64,000 bases of DNA from an uncultured Lachnospiraceae bacterium (GTDB taxonomy: Bacteria > Bacillota > Clostridia > Lachnospirales > Lachnospiraceae): positions 186,001 through 250,000 of the forward strand of contig CAKRJY010000001.1 of NCBI GenBank assembly GCA_934352055.1, read 5' to 3'. A program made the translations under genes and the position numbers. This document shows positions 41,938 to 51,195 of this stretch, piece after piece; the first letter of the stretch is position 1, and each line of letters opens with the position of its first letter. Under the pieces are notes generated by a model. It did not search any database and had not been told where the DNA came from. It saw only the letters and a program-made list of their open reading frames with translations.

Positions 41938-44372
41938 TTGACCTCCACCTTTCCATAGAAACTTCTGTCTCTGCCATCAATCCATGCATTTTCTGTGATC
42001 CGGATGCTATCCTTCAGACGGATATCTTTGCTGGATGCTCCAATCAAAAGATCAATATCACCCTTTTCTATCTTCCACTTCATATCCTTATCTATAAATG
42101 CAAGTTGAGACGGCGAAATGTGACAGATAATCTCCTTTTCTTCATGTGGTTGCAAAGAAATGCGCCCAAAGGCTGCCAATTCCATGACCGGTCTGGTACG
42201 GGATGCAAAGCGGTCAGATACATAAATCTGCACCACTTCATCGCCTGCATGGTCTGACATATTTTCCAAGAAAAAACTACATACCATGTCGCCCATGGGA
42301 TCTACTTCTCTATTTTCTATATGCAAATCCCGATAATGAAACTCTGCATAACTTAAGCCATGTCCAAACGGATAGCGCGGACTATGCGGCATATCCACAT
42401 AATTTGCAAAACCGATACTGCCACTCTGTGACTCCGCAGATCCCCAAGGATGGTTGTAGTAGATCGGTATCTGTCCGCTATTATATGCTACCGATACCGG
42501 GAGTCGCCCCGCCGGATTATTCTCGCCATACAAGGTTTTAACAAACGCTTCCGCCGCACACTCAGCACCATTCCATGCCTCCAAGATGGCATCTAATTTT
42601 TCATCCGCCACATCGGATGAAATTGGTCTGCCAAAGATATGCACACCTACCAACGGTTTACCGGTCTCTGCTGCTCTCTCAATAAAAGCGTCCTGACACT
42701 CCGGAAGGTTGATATCCGTCCCATCCACACCTTCCCCCATAGAAGCCAGAGAACAGGTGCCATATTTTCCACCCAAAGTAAGAATCGCAAGATCAGATTG
42801 CTCAATCAAGCGCAAAGCCTCATCAAAGCCTGTTCGATCCTGACCGGCAATATCATAGCCCTTGGCATATACAATCTCGCAGGATGGTGCATATGCTTTC
42901 AAATACTCTAAAAGAGATGGACAGTTCGGCTTCTGCGTGTGCAAGATAGCGTCGTACTGTTCTCCCTGATCCAACTGGATATTCGTTCCCGGAACCGTCG
43001 GAATGGTCTGTTCTGTCGTATTTTCAATCCCGGCAACACCGGCAATACTATTCGCTACGGCGTAAATAGATTCCATCATGGACATATGCGTATAGCCGCC
43101 AAAAAACATCCGCGCATTATCGGCATGTGGTCCGATCACCGCGATCTTTTGTTTCTTATCTTTATGCAAAGGTAAAATGCCATTATTCTTGATCAGGGTC
43201 ATGGATTCCATGGCGGACTGCCTTGTCAGTTGCTTTCCTTTATCCGCCTCCCGATAAACATTTTCCAGTTTGTCATCCATAAGCGGATACGGATGTTCAA
43301 ACAATCCCATGCGAAACTTGGCACACAAGACACGATAAACTGCCTGATCCAGCAAGGATATATCCAAGTCTCCACTTTCAATCTTTTTCTGCAATTCCTT
43401 TCCATAGCCTGCCGGACTTGGCATTTCCACATCCATTCCGGCTGCCAGTGCCATCTCTCCTGTCTCTGCCATTGTTTCGCCGATACGCTGGTAATTGTGG
43501 CTGTTTTCTATACCACCATAATCGCTGATACAGAGTCCATCAAAGCCCATCTCATCCCGCAGCAATCCTGTCAGCAGTTTATGAGAAAGAGATGCCGGTT
43601 CTCCATCAATGGAACAATAACATGGCATGATTCCTCTTAATCCGGCTTCCCTGATCGCCGCCTGAAAAGGCTTTCCGTAGATTTCCTGTAAGAGCCTTTC
43701 CGGTGTGTCACTATGGGTTCCATGGATCCCACCTTGCGAATTATGAAATGCCAAAAAGTGCTTTGCCACACTCTCTGCCTTTCTTCCATCTATACTGGTT
43801 TCCTGAATTCCCTTGGTATAGGCTACCCCCATGGCACTTGCAAGGGCAGGATCCTCTCCATAACTTTCTCCCTGTCGTCCCATGCGGGAATCCCTAGATA
43901 TATCCAGAACCGGTGCCAGAATATGGGTAATACCACAAGCCAGTTCCTGCCTGGCTACACAAGAACCTATTTCTTCTTCCAGATCCGGATTAAAAGATGC
44001 CCCTCTGGCAATACCGGACGGAAAACTGGTCGCCTCCTGGATAAAGGCTCCGCAAAGTCCCTCCATATGAAAGATTGCCGGAATATGATGTGGGCTCTTT
44101 TCCATAACCAGTGTCTGCACATCTTTTACCCACTGCGCCGCACCTTGTAAGGTTGGTATACGCCGCATTTCCAAGGTACTGACCTCACCGATACCATAAG
44201 GCACCTGGCCAGCGATCCATGCAAGATCCATGGCGTTTTTATCGAATGGGAAAACACAGTTGATCTGTGCCATCTTTTCTTCTAGAGACATATCCGAAAG
44301 CAGGTCTTTTGCCCTTTCTTCTACAGATCTTGTTTCGTCCAAATAAATTTTATTCTTTCCATGTAAACTCAT
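41934..44372 (-). CDS. GH3 glycosidase (beta-glucosidase or beta-xylosidase type)
   Basis: An enzyme of about 812 residues. Barrel domain: LEEKMAQINCVFPFDKN, GIARGASFNPDLEEEIG, ISRDSRMGRQGESYGEDP, KHFLAFHNSQGG and the nucleophile Asp in CISDYGGIENSH at about residue 284. The second domain has AVIGPHADNARMFFGGYTH and EGVDGTDINLPECQD, and a fibronectin III-like C-terminal domain ends it. No signal peptide. Starts at 44372 (MSLHGKNK, GGAG ten bases before) or at ATGs up to 44396; either way it overlaps the GH78 gene end by 23-47 bases. It should cleave a beta-glucoside or beta-xyloside from the imported compound. Confidence 0.9.
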   Translation of the reverse strand: MSLHGKNKIYLDETRSVEERAKDLLSDMSLEEKMAQINCVFPFDKNAMDLAWIAGQVPYGIGEVSTLEMRRIPTLQGAAQWVKDVQTLVMEKSPHHIPAIFHMEGLCGAFIQEATSFPSGIARGASFNPDLEEEIGSCVARQELACGITHILAPVLDISRDSRMGRQGESYGEDPALASAMGVAYTKGIQETSIDGRKAESVAKHFLAFHNSQGGIHGTHSDTPERLLQEIYGKPFQAAIREAGLRGIMPCYCSIDGEPASLSHKLLTGLLRDEMGFDGLCISDYGGIENSHNYQRIGETMAETGEMALAAGMDVEMPSPAGYGKELQKKIESGDLDISLLDQAVYRVLCAKFRMGLFEHPYPLMDDKLENVYREADKGKQLTRQSAMESMTLIKNNGILPLHKDKKQKIAVIGPHADNARMFFGGYTHMSMMESIYAVANSIAGVAGIENTTEQTIPTVPGTNIQLDQGEQYDAILHTQKPNCPSLLEYLKAYAPSCEIVYAKGYDIAGQDRTGFDEALRLIEQSDLAILTLGGKYGTCSLASMGEGVDGTDINLPECQDAFIERAAETGKPLVGVHIFGRPISSDVADEKLDAILEAWNGAECAAEAFVKTLYGENNPAGRLPVSVAYNSGQIPIYYNHPWGSAESQSGSIGFANYVDMPHSPRYPFGHGLSYAEFHYRDLHIENREVDPMGDMVCSFFLENMSDHAGDEVVQIYVSDRFASRTRPVMELAAFGRISLQPHEEKEIICHISPSQLAFIDKDMKWKIEKGDIDLLIGASSKDIRLKDSIRITENAWIDGRDRSFYGKVEVK

Positions 44373-46899
44373 AATTTCCATTCTCCACGATCTCAATTTC
44401 TTTATCTGCCAGTACCACCCGACAGCTTGCTCCCACCGGAACCTGCACTTTCAGATCATACAGATCATCCTCCCGCTTTTCCCAGCGTACACGGATCATA
44501 CCGTAAGGACATCTGTGCCAACATTCCGCAAAGGTAAGATCTCCGCCCACCAATGGCTGTACGCGGAAACGACGATAGCCAGCCTCCTCTGCTTCCAGAC
44601 CACATACCCTGCGGTAAAGGAAATCTCCGACAGCGCCGTAGGCATAATGGTTCATGGAGCCTTCTTTTATGTCACCGGATTCGGTAATAATGTCCCACTG
44701 TTCCCAAGTTGTCGTGGCACCTTTTCGGATCTGATACAACCATGACGGATTGGTGTCCTCCAGCAAAAGCCTATATGCCTCTTTTACATAGCCATGATCC
44801 GCAAGTGCAAACAACAAATACGGTGTTGCCGTAAAGCCCGTTTTCAAATGTCCGCCATCTGCTTTGATACACTTCCACAGTTCTTCTACCATGGTCTGAT
44901 TGATGTTCTCTGTCTTTGCCAAGGAAAAATATAAAGGCAAAACATAGCCCGTCTGAAAAGCCTCCGCGTCCGGCATTTGTCCCTTACCCTGCATAAACTT
45001 ATCCATATAAGTGTCTGCAACTTTCTCCCCTAGTCTCCGGTATTCATCCGCATCCTGTTTCTCTCCCAAAATGCCTGCAATTTTTTCCATATACTCACAA
45101 GCATGTGCATAATAGGCAGTTCCTGTCCACTTCCCCTTTGCAAGCCAGTCCGGCACACTGCCATAAGGAGCACACCAATCGCCAAATTGAAACGGTAAGG
45201 AAAATACATAAGGTGTCTTGTTGGCAAGAAGTCCCATATTAGCCCATTTGCGGACGTCCCTCATATATTTTTTCATAACCGGATACATTTCTTCCAAAAT
45301 CTGCACATTTCCACTGTAACGATACAGTTCATATGGCACGATAATGCAGGCATCACCCCAACAACTGGTTGTCATGCTCGGCGTTATGCCTTTTCTGATC
45401 GGAACAACAAAAGGAATGGATCCCATCTTCCCCTGCTCTGCCTTCATGTCCTTCAGCCATTTCATCAAAAAACGATCCATAGCAAAGTTAAAACATGCGG
45501 TGGAAGCAAAGAGGGCGATATCTCCAGTCCACCCCTGGCGCTCATCACGCTGCGGACAATCTGTCGGAATATCTATAAAATTGCTTTTTCCACTCCATAC
45601 GATATTACTCTGTAATTGATTCAGATCTTCATTGGAACAGGAAAAGCCGCCAAATTCCGTCAGTTCCGAATAAACTGCCTGCACCTTTACCTGCATCTGT
45701 TCCGGTCTGATGCCTTTAACGGCAATATAACGAAATCCCATATAGGTAAAACGCGGCGAATAAATCTGTTCTCCATCCTTGCAGTGATATTCTATGATCT
45801 GCTTGGCAGAACGAAGATTTTGCACATAGAGATCATCCTCATCCAGAGCTTCCGCATGACGGATGGTAATGACATCTCCCGCTTTTGCCTGCACTTTTAA
45901 CGTAATAAGCCCCGCCAGATTTTGTCCAAAATCATATAAAAACTCTCCATCCTTGGTCTGTCCGATATACTTTCCCGCTAAGATCTCATGTCCCAGAACA
46001 GGCTCTCCATAGCGGACTTGGATAGTTGGTTTTTCTTTCAACTGTGTAATCTCTGCCCTTTTCCATGTGTAGACAACATGGCTTGGATCTGCCTCATAAA
46101 TTTCACCATCATAAAAATCTGCAAAAAGATACCTACCACTTTGCGCTACTTCAAAAGATGTATCTGTACCAATGCATTCGCTTGTTCCATCTATGTATTC
46201 CACAAAAATATCGGATAGGAAAGCCTGTCTTTCTGCCATCAGAAGCGACCTGCTCTTATTGGTATCCTGTATATAGGTAGAACGCCCCAGCGCCCAGCCC
46301 GCGGCAACGACCGCACGCAACTCATAAGTGCCCGGCTGGATATTCTCCAGTGGGTAAATACCATATTGTAAATGGTGATCATAATCCGTAAAGCCCGGTG
46401 CAAAATATTCCTGATTGATACGTTTTCCATCCCAATACAGGTCATAGATGCCCAATGCCGTTGCCATGACCTTCAATGATCTCACTGGCTTTTGCAAACA
46501 AATCTGCTTGCGAAACTCCATGGGACGTGGTGATAGCGGCGATGCATTAACAATCGACAGATCGGTGATCCACTTTCCCTTCCAAGACAAATGCATGCGA
46601 CCTGTTTCAAAGGTCGCATGTGCTTCTGCCTGTTTTCCATCTGTCATTTCCACTTGCACACAGATTGTATATGTCTGCATCGGTAAAAGTTTCTCGCCAC
46701 CATAGGTAACATAGGAAATCTCATTTACTTCTGTCTGCCATCCATTTAAGGAAATATATGCTTTTTCTATACTGACGTTTTGTTCATCACTTTCCAAACA
46801 AAATCCAATCACAGGCTCTTGTTTATCCGTATAATAAATGGTGTCTTTTCTTTCAAACAAAGAATGATAGTCGATCGTAATATCACTAACTTTAATCAT
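44350..46899 (-). CDS. GH78 alpha-L-rhamnosidase
   Basis: An 849-residue enzyme with beta-sandwich domains (about 1-410) and an alpha/alpha barrel. TDCPQRDERQGWTGD at 446-460 holds the typical acidic residues of the family, and QWDIITESGDIKEGSMNHYAYGAVGDFLY near the end supplies the second catalytic Glu region and closing His-Tyr. Fold and size match intracellular GH78 rhamnosidases, without a signal peptide. It releases rhamnose from plant glycosides (such as rutinosides), rhamnogalacturonan fragments or saponins. AAAGGAAAAAAT precedes the start, ten bases after the permease gene. Confidence 0.93.
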   Translation of the reverse strand: MIKVSDITIDYHSLFERKDTIYYTDKQEPVIGFCLESDEQNVSIEKAYISLNGWQTEVNEISYVTYGGEKLLPMQTYTICVQVEMTDGKQAEAHATFETGRMHLSWKGKWITDLSIVNASPLSPRPMEFRKQICLQKPVRSLKVMATALGIYDLYWDGKRINQEYFAPGFTDYDHHLQYGIYPLENIQPGTYELRAVVAAGWALGRSTYIQDTNKSRSLLMAERQAFLSDIFVEYIDGTSECIGTDTSFEVAQSGRYLFADFYDGEIYEADPSHVVYTWKRAEITQLKEKPTIQVRYGEPVLGHEILAGKYIGQTKDGEFLYDFGQNLAGLITLKVQAKAGDVITIRHAEALDEDDLYVQNLRSAKQIIEYHCKDGEQIYSPRFTYMGFRYIAVKGIRPEQMQVKVQAVYSELTEFGGFSCSNEDLNQLQSNIVWSGKSNFIDIPTDCPQRDERQGWTGDIALFASTACFNFAMDRFLMKWLKDMKAEQGKMGSIPFVVPIRKGITPSMTTSCWGDACIIVPYELYRYSGNVQILEEMYPVMKKYMRDVRKWANMGLLANKTPYVFSLPFQFGDWCAPYGSVPDWLAKGKWTGTAYYAHACEYMEKIAGILGEKQDADEYRRLGEKVADTYMDKFMQGKGQMPDAEAFQTGYVLPLYFSLAKTENINQTMVEELWKCIKADGGHLKTGFTATPYLLFALADHGYVKEAYRLLLEDTNPSWLYQIRKGATTTWEQWDIITESGDIKEGSMNHYAYGAVGDFLYRRVCGLEAEEAGYRRFRVQPLVGGDLTFAECWHRCPYGMIRVRWEKREDDLYDLKVQVPVGASCRVVLADKEIEIVENGNYEFTWKE

Positions 46900-46909
46900 A
46901 TTTTTTCCT

Positions 46910-47824
46910 TTATTCTTTCACGGCTCCCAGCAGAGATCCCTTTTGTAACTGCTTTTGCGCAAATGGCATGGCAATGAGCACCGGCAAGGTTGCAATAATG
47001 ATCACGCAGTAAGATACCAGATAACGGTTCCAATCCGGTGATGTTGCTGTGGTAAGTGTCGCATTATCTGCCACGATCTGCTTGATCCATAACTGCAAAG
47101 GCCACAGATTCTTATCACTTGGAATATAAAGCATTGCATTGAACCATGCATTCCATGAAAGAATCGCTGTGTTGATCATGGTTACCGTCACAAGTCCCAT
47201 AGCCTGTGGCAGCAGAATACGGAACATGATGGTAAAGTGTCCAGCGCCATCCAGTTCGGCTGCTTCGATCGTAGATTTTGGCACCTGTTTAAATGCATTC
47301 AGGGTCAAAATAATAAACATGGCATTGGTACAATCCGGCAGGATCATAGACCATACGGTTCCGGTCATACCCAGATTACGGATGACCATATATGTCGGTA
47401 CCGTTCCTCCATTAAACATAAGGGAAATAATGATAAAGAGCATCATGATCCCGGATGCCTTTGGCTTACGATAGATCACATATGCTGCGATCACATTTAA
47501 TACCAGACCGACCAAGACATTGCCGACCACATATAAAATGGTATAAACATAACTCTTGATAATCGCCATATCATCATAAGACAAAGTCTTTAGATATCCA
47601 CCCCAGTTTGGTTTTCCATCTGCTGTCACCCATTTCCAGAGGACTCCATTATGTGCCAGAAGCAAATTGCCATCGGACAAAGATGCCATCAAGGTATGCC
47701 ACATCGGAATAATTGCCAATGCCATACAAACCACAAGAACCAATCCTATGATAATATCCGCCACTCTTTCTCCCACACTCGGGTGTACGACCATTCCTTC
47801 TTTGTATTTCGGTTTTCTAGCCAT
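46910..47824 (-). CDS. carbohydrate ABC transporter permease, LplC/YtcP type
   Basis: A 304-residue inner-membrane permease with six membrane segments. The coupling EAA motif is EAAELDGAGHFTIMFRILLPQ (about 195-215). The end FAQKQLQKGSLLGAVKE is the usual LplC tail. It pairs with the permease at 47838 and the lipoprotein at 53730. AAGGAGGAATGAAAG precedes the ATG. No ATP-binding subunit is in the locus, so it should share a general MsmX-type ATPase. Confidence 0.93.
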   Translation of the reverse strand: MARKPKYKEGMVVHPSVGERVADIIIGLVLVVCMALAIIPMWHTLMASLSDGNLLLAHNGVLWKWVTADGKPNWGGYLKTLSYDDMAIIKSYVYTILYVVGNVLVGLVLNVIAAYVIYRKPKASGIMMLFIIISLMFNGGTVPTYMVIRNLGMTGTVWSMILPDCTNAMFIILTLNAFKQVPKSTIEAAELDGAGHFTIMFRILLPQAMGLVTVTMINTAILSWNAWFNAMLYIPSDKNLWPLQLWIKQIVADNATLTTATSPDWNRYLVSYCVIIIATLPVLIAMPFAQKQLQKGSLLGAVKE

Positions 47825-47837
47825 CTTTCATTCCTCC

Positions 47838-48785
47838 TTAGAACAGCGACATTTTCGTTGCTTTCTCAGACATTTTGTTACCAAAGATCAGTAACAGAGT
47901 TCCGATAATAGACTGCAACAAACCGGATGCTGTTGATAAACTAAAGTCATTTCCTGCTGAAAATGCCATTCGATAGGTGTATGTACTCAGACAGTCTGAA
48001 AATTCATAAGTTGTCGGCATATACAAAAGCAGTACCTTATCAAATCCTGTCATGAATACCAACCCGATCTGCATGGTAAACATCATAACAACCAGCGGCA
48101 CAACACTTGGGATTGTGATATTCCATAAACGCTGCCATCTGCTTGCTCCGTCAATGCAGGCCGCTTCGTAGAGATTCTGATCAATGCCATTGATGGCAGC
48201 TATGTAAACAATGGCTCCATATCCTGCTCCCTGCCAAATGCCCAGAAAACAGTTGATGAACCAGAATACCGGTGAATTGACTGCCAGCCAGTTCTGGTTA
48301 GGGAGTCCAAACATAGTCAGGAACATGGTAATGGCTCCACCTTCTTTTAAAAACTCCTTTGCCAAAGTACACACAACGACCGGTGCAACAAAATATGGCA
48401 TATAAGTAGTTGTCTGTACCACACGGGATGTTCTTTTATTTCTGACCTGACTGATCAGAAGTCCCAAAATAACAGGAATGATAAATCCCAGTGTCAGATT
48501 CAAAAGTGCCATATAGACCGTATTGCGAAAAGCATAGCCAAACTGCGCCCCCGCAAACAGTTCCTTAAATTTATCCAGTCCCACCCAAGGACTTCCAAAT
48601 AAGCCTTTCGCGACCTTATAATCCTGAAATGCCATCAGAATCCCCACCATGGGAATATATTTGAAGATCAAAAGAAACGTAAATGGGATCAAAAAAATCA
48701 GATAAAGTGCTCCGTTTTTCTTCAGATCATACCTCCATGTGTTCTTCGGGTTATAAGACGCCGGTTTTGATTTTATTTTTGCCAT
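47838..48785 (-). CDS. carbohydrate ABC transporter permease, LplB type
   Basis: A 315-residue permease with six membrane segments. It starts with the basic tail and KNGALYLIFLIPFTFLLIFKYIPMVGILMAFQDY of LplB proteins; the coupling EAA motif is EAACIDGASRWQRLWNITIPS (about 225-245). AAGGAGGAAGGTTCT precedes the ATG. It follows the GH94 gene by 83 bases that hold a 14-bp palindrome and a CTACCT/AGGTAG hairpin. Confidence 0.93.
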   Translation of the reverse strand: MAKIKSKPASYNPKNTWRYDLKKNGALYLIFLIPFTFLLIFKYIPMVGILMAFQDYKVAKGLFGSPWVGLDKFKELFAGAQFGYAFRNTVYMALLNLTLGFIIPVILGLLISQVRNKRTSRVVQTTTYMPYFVAPVVVCTLAKEFLKEGGAITMFLTMFGLPNQNWLAVNSPVFWFINCFLGIWQGAGYGAIVYIAAINGIDQNLYEAACIDGASRWQRLWNITIPSVVPLVVMMFTMQIGLVFMTGFDKVLLLYMPTTYEFSDCLSTYTYRMAFSAGNDFSLSTASGLLQSIIGTLLLIFGNKMSEKATKMSLF

Positions 48786-48852
48786 AGAACCTTCCTCCTT
48801 ATTTCTACCTGTAATTTATCATAGGTAGCATTCTATGTATTATGTTTTTCTT

Positions 48853-48866
48853 TTTACAATTGTAAA
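48853..48866. promoter_or_regulatory. 14-bp perfect palindrome inside the glycan operon
   Basis: TTTACAATTGTAAA lies two bases past the GH94 stop and upstream of the permease gene. It could be an operator for an internal promoter or a minimal stem that slows polymerase. No promoter was clearly seen next to it. Confidence 0.45.
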
Positions 48867-48868
48867 TA

Positions 48869-51181
48869 TCATTTTTCATCAATATGAACAAGAACTTGAT
48901 GTAACTGTCCATCTTGCACATCCGGCAAAATATTTCCGGCTATCTGTCGTCCGTCCATTGTGATATGGATATTTCCCGTTGCCAAATGTTTCGGATTGCA
49001 AATATGAATCTCGTAATCAGCATTCCGAAAATGACGTTTCAGGCTGGCATTTTCCCAATCCGGCGGAAAACATGGCGCGATCCGTAATCCTTCATAGGTT
49101 CTCTGCACACCCATGATACCCTCATAAATGCTGCGCAATGCCCATGCTGATGTGCCCGTTGTCCACGACCAGTAGGACTTGCCGTAATACCCCGGATGCG
49201 TAGCATAGCAGTTTGTAAACACATACGGCTCTGCCCCGGAATTGCCGGATGGGTTTTGCTCGCTATCCGGCATGATCTTTTTCAAAGTGCTGATCGCCTT
49301 ATTGGCGCGTCCCAATTTACAATCCATAAAGATCTTAAAACTGGTCGCATGGCAATATACGCCTCCATTTTCAAACAGTCCCGGAAGCATACCGGACATG
49401 CGTCCTACATTAGGTGAATATGTTTCATAGGCTGGCATATTGAGTGGAAATCCAAAATCTCCTTCCATACCATCCACAGATGCCACTACATCTGCCATGC
49501 GCTCCGGAGGTACAATATCTGCCAGCACAGCCCATGACTGTGCATTTAGATAGATCTTGCTTCCCTGACTATCCTTAGAACCAATATTTTCCACCTGACT
49601 AAGTGCCCGCATATACCATTTGCCATCCCACGCATAGGTATTGATTGCCTGTGCCAATCTGTCGTATTCCTGACGCAAAAAGACGGCGTATTCCTCATTT
49701 CCAATATAATGCATCAATGCTTCCATCTCCTGTAACGCCATACAGAACTGTTCTGACAGCATCACACTTTCCGCCTCAGGATCGGTCGTGATATTTAAGG
49801 CATCGTTCCAGTCTGCAAAATAGATTTTGACCAGACCATGTTTTCCCTTATCACGGATCAGGCAGGACACTGCTGCACGCAGATGCTCCATGACCGTAGC
49901 CTGACCGCCATCCTGCCAAGAGATCTCTTCCTCCAAAAGAGAAAGATCTCCAGTTTCCTTGAGTAATTCGCACACAGCCCATATGATCCAAAACGGTTGA
50001 TCCGAATAGCGGGTATCATCATAAGGATACCATGTCAAGACAGCATGACCATCCTGAAACTGGTGGCGCAGACATTCTAAGATCTCCTCTTTTGCCTTTT
50101 CCTGCCGATAATTCAAAAGTCCTACTGCGATCTGTAAATTATCGCGAACACCTTTTTTACCTACAATACAACAGTCCACCTGCTTTTTGATCCACTGCTT
50201 CATGATATGGTTTACTTTCTCATCCGGAGTCTGTAAATCCAGAGAAGCATATTTATCCGTATTGTATGCGATCGCTTCTTTCAGCCCCTCTTCTATCTCC
50301 CGGGATCTGCTATATTTTTCATGAATGCCAATAGCCTCATCCATAGATTCACTGACTCCCATGATCATGAAAATCTCTTTTTCCTCTCCCGGAGCAAGTA
50401 TTATCTTATGTTGTAAGACAGCCCCCAGAACAAATAGAGCCGCCTCTGAATTACTGCAATCCAGTCCCTTCACAACAATGTCCGGGCGCTGAAAGAGTGC
50501 ATATGCCGACGCATCTAACTTGGTGATCGTTCCTACACCCCCGCAAAACTTTGCCAGATCTCCGTCATAAGCATAGACCGGTTCCGACGAAGCAAGAAAT
50601 GCATTATACCGCTTATGAGGCGCAAAAGGATGATCTGAGGAACAATAGATACCGTTTAAAGCCTCATCAAAATGTGTTTCCATACATCGATAATTTTCAT
50701 AATATCTCGGATAAGAAAAACCTTCCAGTTCAAAACTGGTCGCCTCAAAGACGCTCAATTTTCTGGTGTGCCGGCTCTCATTTTTGATCCTGATACGCCA
50801 GACTTCATGGTAAGCATCTTTCGGCACATATATACACCAGGAAGATGCGATCTGCTCCACCCGAGAAGATAGTTCTGTATAGCCCAGATGATGAATACAC
50901 TTGAAATTTTCCACCTCTTCATTGAGCGGTGCCGCCCCAACATTCCAACTCTGCATGGTCTCGTCATCACGAATATAAACATAGCGGGCATCGTTATTGT
51001 TGAGCATGCACATATCTGCTTTTTCGTTCAGATAATAACTTCTTCCATGTCCATTTTGAGAAATCTGAGCACAGTAGCCTTTCTCACTCCAAAGATAGTT
51101 AAACCAATAGCGTGGCAGTTTGGGCTGAAAGATCACGCAGGCTTTCTCATCATCCGAAAATTCGTATAATTTTTCTTCCAT
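48869..51181 (-). CDS. GH94 family glycoside phosphorylase
   Basis: A 770-residue enzyme. An N-terminal beta-sandwich (about 1-290) precedes a helical linker and an alpha/alpha barrel. FADWNDALN (455-463) carries the likely acid D460, and SGAEPYVFTNCYATHPGYYGKSYWSWTTGTSAW the phosphate site. Such enzymes split a beta-glucosyl disaccharide with phosphate, saving ATP by giving a sugar-1-phosphate directly. Known activities include cellobiose, cellobionate, laminaribiose, chitobiose and sophorose; the sequence does not decide between them. Start at 51181 follows AAAGAGGTAAGC; a frame opening at 51208 is nine codons longer. Linkage to GH78 and GH3 suggests the disaccharide is the core left after trimming. 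Confidence 0.88.
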   Translation of the reverse strand: MEEKLYEFSDDEKACVIFQPKLPRYWFNYLWSEKGYCAQISQNGHGRSYYLNEKADMCMLNNNDARYVYIRDDETMQSWNVGAAPLNEEVENFKCIHHLGYTELSSRVEQIASSWCIYVPKDAYHEVWRIRIKNESRHTRKLSVFEATSFELEGFSYPRYYENYRCMETHFDEALNGIYCSSDHPFAPHKRYNAFLASSEPVYAYDGDLAKFCGGVGTITKLDASAYALFQRPDIVVKGLDCSNSEAALFVLGAVLQHKIILAPGEEKEIFMIMGVSESMDEAIGIHEKYSRSREIEEGLKEAIAYNTDKYASLDLQTPDEKVNHIMKQWIKKQVDCCIVGKKGVRDNLQIAVGLLNYRQEKAKEEILECLRHQFQDGHAVLTWYPYDDTRYSDQPFWIIWAVCELLKETGDLSLLEEEISWQDGGQATVMEHLRAAVSCLIRDKGKHGLVKIYFADWNDALNITTDPEAESVMLSEQFCMALQEMEALMHYIGNEEYAVFLRQEYDRLAQAINTYAWDGKWYMRALSQVENIGSKDSQGSKIYLNAQSWAVLADIVPPERMADVVASVDGMEGDFGFPLNMPAYETYSPNVGRMSGMLPGLFENGGVYCHATSFKIFMDCKLGRANKAISTLKKIMPDSEQNPSGNSGAEPYVFTNCYATHPGYYGKSYWSWTTGTSAWALRSIYEGIMGVQRTYEGLRIAPCFPPDWENASLKRHFRNADYEIHICNPKHLATGNIHITMDGRQIAGNILPDVQDGQLHQVLVHIDEK

Positions 51182-51195
51182 ATGCTTACCTCTTT

